From Acanthochromis polyacanthus (taxonomy: Eukaryota > Chordata > Actinopteri > Pomacentridae): DNA of 64,000 nt. The DNA is taken from positions 35,532,067-35,596,066 of the forward strand of contig NC_067117.1 in assembly GCF_021347895.1 (NCBI RefSeq), given 5' to 3'. The notes beneath the pieces are model-generated. The model did no database searches. It was not told the origin of the DNA and worked only from the letters and a program-made list of their open reading frames with translations. This document shows, one piece after another, positions 58,561 through 64,000 of this stretch (the stretch's first letter is position 1; every line of letters starts with the position of its first letter). Position numbers and translations under genes: made by a program.

Positions 58561-61500
58561 ACAGAGAATATTTTTCACTCACTTGGCAGTGGATGGTGGA
58601 GTGTCTGTCGCTGAAATGTAGTGCGTCAGTGAGAAATCCCTCATACCTGTGGGCAGGCTGAAAATAGACGGGCGGCAGCGTTCACCGGTTGGCGGTTTGT
58701 TCAGTTGAGATCCAGCCCATAATGACTGACTTGGGAGGCATCTGCAGACGTTTGTCTGCTACAGGTTTGAACACACCTGGCACCGCCAAGAGAGATGTTG
58801 CCAAGCCCCGAAACGCCCCTTTTTACGCTCAGCAACAGCAGTGTTTTCCAGACGCTCATGCTTGCTCCATCCTCCGGTGTGTTGTGGTACTAGAAGAGAG
58901 AGAGAGAGAAAAAGAAGTATATCAGTCCAGTGATGTTCACTGTGATTTAGAGTCATCTTAGTCATTGTCTAAAATAAATAATAAGTATGGACTTATATCA
59001 TCAACATCATTTCACACCACAATAAAACTGGCACAGTATTTTTTTTAACTGCAGCATCTCTTACACTTTTTCTTTATTTTATTTTACAAGCCACTTTATA
59101 TTATTATTGTCTACAGTGTGTTAATACTGTGTCCTTAATTTTCATCCTTCATCCTTGCACAAATTGTACACGGTATTATTATTACAATACATATGTTTAT
59201 TGTTGCTGTTGTAGCTATGTAAATTTCCCCTGGAAGGATTATCTGATCTTATCTATCCGCATTATTTAAAAAAACATTTAAGATACTCATCCTGCATATG
59301 AGGCAGAATTTGTGCAACACAAAAGACAATTTGAAAATACACAGAGCATGTAATCCTAACATCAAGCATGCAAAACAAATTACACCTAATTAGAAGCCTG
59401 CATTTGCAAAGAGTGAGGGATTCTAACGGATGAAACTCCAGGTGACCCTAATTTAATGTAGACACAGCGCCACCTACTGGTGCAATTACAGCAGTTCTAA
59501 CTATTTACTGCATCGGTACATCTTCCCCTCAGGTCTGTAATTTACACTTGCATAGCCTCCTACCATCACGCTTGACTGCAGTCAGCTGCATTTATCCATG
59601 CATTATCTACAGGATAATGATCGGATTGATTTAATTACCACTAGGCTTTTATCTACAGCTTTGTTTTTCCACTTGTTTGCAGGGGCCTTTATTTTTCTGT
59701 TCATGCGTAAATTACAGGCTATCTGCAGGTCTGAAACGCACAGAAGTCATTCTCTTCAAAACAAGTTTTACAAGGTATTAAAAGTCTTGAATTTTAATGA
59801 CAAAATTTTTGAGTGTTTTTTTTTTCAATCTTGCCTGATGTAGTAATATAACCTTTTCATTATGAGCCCAAAGTCCATATGACTCATATGAAAGAACTTG
59901 AATCTAGTTGAAAGTCATCTATTAATTTTCTGAGTCCAACTGACATTAATTGATTATTTTACTGATACATTTTCTGGAAATACTGATAAAAATCTGCTAA
60001 ATGTCCATGTGCTTGTTTTTATGGCCTTGAAAACAGCATTAAGTTGCATTCTATGTGGTATTAAGAGATCACACAAAGTGGAAAACCATTATCATATAAT
60101 CATACAAATCTATTCATCTGCTGCTTTTTTTTTATTCTAGGGGAAACTGCAGTCCCACCTACATGCAGAGCCTACACATTTCACATCCTCAGAGCACAGG
60201 TCTTCCATGAGCTCATACATTTACATAAACATACGTGTACTGGTATCCAAGTCCATCTGAGACATAATACCTTCTTTGCCTTAAATTGTTGGCTTCGTGG
60301 CCAGATCTTGATTGGAAACTGAAGATGTTGTAAAACTCTAGTGGCATCTCAGTGCAGCTTCTGAAATTCATTCGAATTTGTACACGTCAGTTTATCTCCA
60401 AGGATAATTAGTCGTGTTTCACAGCATGCTATAAACACTGCACAGCTTGCTTTTGCTCAACACACAGATGGATTCTGACAATTTGAATGAGGTGACTCAC
60501 AGGACAGTCATATGTCAGTAGAGTTCATTAACTTTAAAATGGGAAGCAGGCCACACTCCTTCTCTGGTACTTTGGAGACTGCTGTTGCTTCTGTTCTCTG
60601 AGCGTGATCCATTAGAGGTCTGTGTTTAAATACGGAGTTGCCACCCTGGACATGGTGCTGAATAATTCAACAGCTTGTAGGAGATGATTAACAAAGCTTG
60701 TGTCATGTCTCTGATGGGGACCAGGGAGTGCAGCAGAGATCCAAACAAACTGAACACTTTAGAAAGGCTGCAGCACTGTGAGACTGAACACGCATCCAGC
60801 GTTTTCTGGGATTCTTCTGGATTTATGTAGGAGGGACTTAAAAATGAGGTCTTTTTCTTGACGTCAAGACTGATGATGGACTACCAGTTTTTTAAGGCCC
60901 GTATTAGCTGGCTTTGTGTTGGCTTGACATGACTAAATCCAGATTATGGATGGCTTGGCCTTTTAAATCATTCCATGGTGTGCCCAGAAATCATGTTGCT
61001 GCTAAGACCGCTGTGATGTAATTATTTGTAACCCAAAATCAAATTGTGCAAACACACACTCTGATTTTCCTCTGGAGTCTGACTGTCAGAGTAAAGACTC
61101 ATCATTACAGACATCTGAAAGCAACTGATTAAAATGACCTATTCTGATAAAGATTTTGGTTGTGTGTCAAGGGAAAAAAAGCAACCATATGTTTGTCACA
61201 GCTTGAAAGACATGAGAACTTCCTGTCCTTCTATGCTACATTTTATAAATTAATTATTTTTAGAGACTTCTGATTGGGAAAAACCAAACAGTCTGAAGAC
61301 GTAAAAAAAAAGTGAAATTCTACTCCAGGTGTCAAGGTAGAGACTCAAGATTCAAAGCAAATTATCAGAATTCACGTTTAATGTTCGAGTAATGGCTATG
61401 TAACAAAAAGGCTCTTCAGACATGCTTTACAGAATGTACAGGTAAACAAAGTTCAAAATACAATTGAAAAAAATTCGTAAAACTTCAACAATACAAAGAA

Positions 61501-61930
61501 AAAGCAGCATTGGATATTGCCAGAGCAGTTACTGCTAAACTTTGGTATAAAGTCATAAAGGACGTTTCAGACAATATAACAAAACAAATGCACATTATGC
61601 TAGGCTGTGTGGGTAGAACATATTGAACACTGAATCGATGCATGTCCCCCAGACATGCAGCTCCATTACAATGACTTATCGCTGCAAGTTTTCATTTAAG
61701 GGGCATTAAATTGACTTTGGCCAACGGTCAGAGAACATCAAGAAACAACCAGGATCTGCTACGGCGGAAATACGGAGTGTGTCAGGAAAAGCAGGAAAGA
61801 AATGCTTAGGCTTTAGTGTTGGCTTAGAAAACAGTATTAGTCTAATATCACCTTTGTAGCTGATGTCAGTTTCACAGGAACAGACGTGGAATGTGCTGAT
61901 TTGGAAATGAAGGAGCAAACACTTGTACCT
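58561..61930. other. Upstream of magi3, nothing firm recognised
   Basis: No coding exon was recognised. A retroposon-like tail TAAATTTCCCCTGGAAGGAT followed by TCTGATCTTATCTATCC at about 59218-59255 resembles the Rex3/RTE-type 3' ends of fish but is degraded. Distal regulatory elements of magi3 may lie here but cannot be identified by eye. Confidence 0.45.
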
Positions 61931-62302
61931 ACACTACCGCTCAAAAGTTTGGGATCACCCAGACAATCTCATGTTGTCCATGAAAACTCACACTTTCATT
62001 CACGGTCTAACATAACTGTAAAAGGGTTTTCTCATCATCAATGAGCCTTTCAACACCATTAGCTAACACAATGTAGCATTAGAACACAGGAGTGATGGTT
62101 GCTGGAAATGTTCCTCTGTACCCCTATGGAGATGTTCCATTAAAAAAATCTACCATTTCCAGCTAGAGTAGTCATTTACCACATTATCTATGTCTAAACT
62201 GTATTTCTGATTCATATAATGTTATCTTCATTGACAAAAAAAGCTTTTCTTTCAAAAATAAGGACATTTCTAAGTGACCCCAAACTTTTGAATGGTTATG
62301 TA
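61931..62302 (-). mobile_element. Tc1-type MITE, best preserved copy
   Basis: Inverted ends are TACACTACCGCTCAAAAGTT at the left and AACTTTTGAATGGTTATGTA at the right, with TA at both extremities as expected for a Tc1 target site. The body matches the copies at 33735 and 37228 in orientation. It lies about 3.8 kb upstream of the magi3 start codon. Confidence 0.9.
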
Positions 62303-64000
62303 CACATGAAAACAAATTACAACCAAAAGAGAGGAACAACATATAGGAGGTGCAGCTTTATGCATACTATTTGCAACCTAATGGAATATTAAATAATTAC
62401 TGATAATAAAGTAAAAATAACTTGCCTGGCCATGTTACACTTTCTGACACGGCACATCATCACAAATGGACTGCAGACTAACTTTTCAGCATTGTCGATT
62501 TTTCTCGTGGCTGAACTGTACCCTTGAACACTCTGGATCACTACATGTCAAATCTTTTCTTGGTCAGCAATAGCACAGCAGAATGTAGGAGTAATGATTA
62601 TCACTGTGAAATGACAGTAACAAAAACAAACTTCCAGAATGTGGGAGGCAATCTGCTGTCACACATCATAGCTACAAAACTGACAATGATATAGACTCAG
62701 GTACCAGTTTATTAGACATGGTTTAAATTAATGAGGGTTGTAATGTTCAGTTTTTGTTAAAACTGTGTTGATTCACCTCTATAATCATTGTGGAGAAGGC
62801 AGTGTGAGGTGCTGCCGACATGTTCTGCATTATGCAAAATGGTGTTTCTGCACAGTGATGTAAATTGGGAGGACAAACAATGACAATTTATGTCAGCGTA
62901 ACTACATCCTCCACAACAACCATTAAAGTCAATCAACACCACTGTCAAACTGTGGTGTTGACCCATACTGCATGCGCAACATGGATCAAAAATGACCCAA
63001 TTCCAATGGAAAATGGGTATCTCCTGACCCACACTGCCCATCACCACCTGAACATTGCAGGATTAGCTGTCAGCAGGCTGGTTTCACTGGCTTCAATCAC
63101 TTTAGGTAGGCATGTCTAATATACTGGCAGCTAAGGGGAACTTACTAAATATACTGAGCAGACAAGGTATAAGAGTCACAAAGCCAGTCACATTTGAGCA
63201 ACTCTGAAGTGCAACACTCGAGAGGATTTTTAAGAACATTTCATGAGATCAAACCTGATTAAACAGGTCTGAACTAAATGAGAGACATTTTCATTTTCAA
63301 ACCTCAAAGCAATAATACAGCTGACATTTGGAAACAGCGCTGTTTGCTGAAGCCAGCTGCTGTCTGATTACTGTTTTCAAGGAAAATAAGACCCAATTAT
63401 CAACAAAATGCTAATCTTGTTACCTGAACCAACATGTAAAAATTCTGGCAAACGAAGGGACAATGTAAGCTTAATGTTTTAAAACTTACTGCAGGTTGAG
63501 TCTCAAATCTCTATTCAAATTGACTAACAGGGCGTGGCATTTAATAGATAACTAGCATTATTTACACATACATACATGTATAAAATAATAAAATACATTC
63601 TCATTTTTCACAGTCCCAAGTAAAAACCTAGGCTTAATCAATATGTATGGAAGGATCGTGAACTTTTTGAGATAAAACTGTGATGATAAATCCTCCCAGT
63701 GTAAAACAGCATGCACACTGCATATAAAAACTTGCCACCATTAAATTAAGTGCCTGTAACATATGATAAAAGGGAACAAAATCAGTGCATACTGTATAAA
63801 AATAAAGTTGTCACCTGAACAAGATTGCTGAGAATGCTTGTTAAAAAGGCCATCCGTTAGACAACCATTACAAAGTAGCCAGCAATAGTGTGATTGTCTC
63901 ATGTGCAAAACAACTACGCTTTCTCCCCAAACTGATCATTATGAAGAAATAAAATGAATGGAATTAACAACTGCGTTTGATATAGGACAAAAACAAGATC
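62303..64000. other. Upstream of magi3, nothing recognised
   Basis: No exon, RNA gene or repeat family recognised to the right edge. Confidence 0.5.

Overview
This is vertebrate nuclear DNA, almost certainly from a teleost fish (probably a percomorph; that rank is inference). It is AT-rich and gene-poor. It carries long (CA)n microsatellites and fish-type repeats: Tc1/mariner transposons and their MITEs, a piggyBac-type MITE, L2-like LINE 3' ends with (TTGAA)n or (TTGG)n tails, an L1-like ORF2 end, and a tRNA-headed SINE. Nothing prokaryotic is present: no operons, CRISPR array or Shine-Dalgarno-led genes.

Only one cellular coding exon can be supported. It is the first coding exon of magi3 on the minus strand (58141 to 57835), encoding the N-terminus and most of the first PDZ domain and ending at a consensus splice donor. 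GC-rich, CpG-containing sequence on its 5' side (about 58142-58560) is the likely promoter. Transcription runs toward position 1, so 1-57834 is best read as part of a very long intron 1. The sequence from about 58560 to 64000 lies upstream of the gene.

Layout: 1-1.04 kb, a mariner-like pseudogene interrupted by a dispersed repeat with a target-site duplication; 7.86-8.23 kb, a deleted mariner-type element; 9.4-11.1 kb, a nest of repeats including an L1-like insertion with a 17-bp TSD; 12.86-13.93 kb, a tandem array of (CA)n-flanked hairpin-like units holding CCCTAA-like motifs; 14.99-15.57 kb, a piggyBac-type MITE; 21.2-23.84 kb, an old repeat split by a Tc1 transposon and abutted by an L2-like LINE; 29.4-30.4 kb, a decayed LINE reverse transcriptase; 33.7-38.0 kb, an imperfect direct duplication, one copy holding a TIR element with a 9-bp TSD; 40.1-41.6 kb, a Tc1 MITE, a 732-bp TIR element and a SINE-in-repeat composite; 44.3-45.65 kb, a LINE tail and a Tc1 5' fragment fused to a RecQ-helicase-like fragment that shares its end with the 34.5-kb TIR element; 48.7-49.7 kb, a Tc1 remnant and a TA microsatellite; 57.8-58.5 kb, magi3 exon 1 and promoter; 61.93-62.30 kb, another Tc1 MITE.

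The window does not encode a multi-gene system. The most unusual content is the RecQ-like-helicase-linked TIR family, the duplicated 34/37-kb block, and the microsatellite-bounded hairpin units. All family assignments were made by eye, without database searches.
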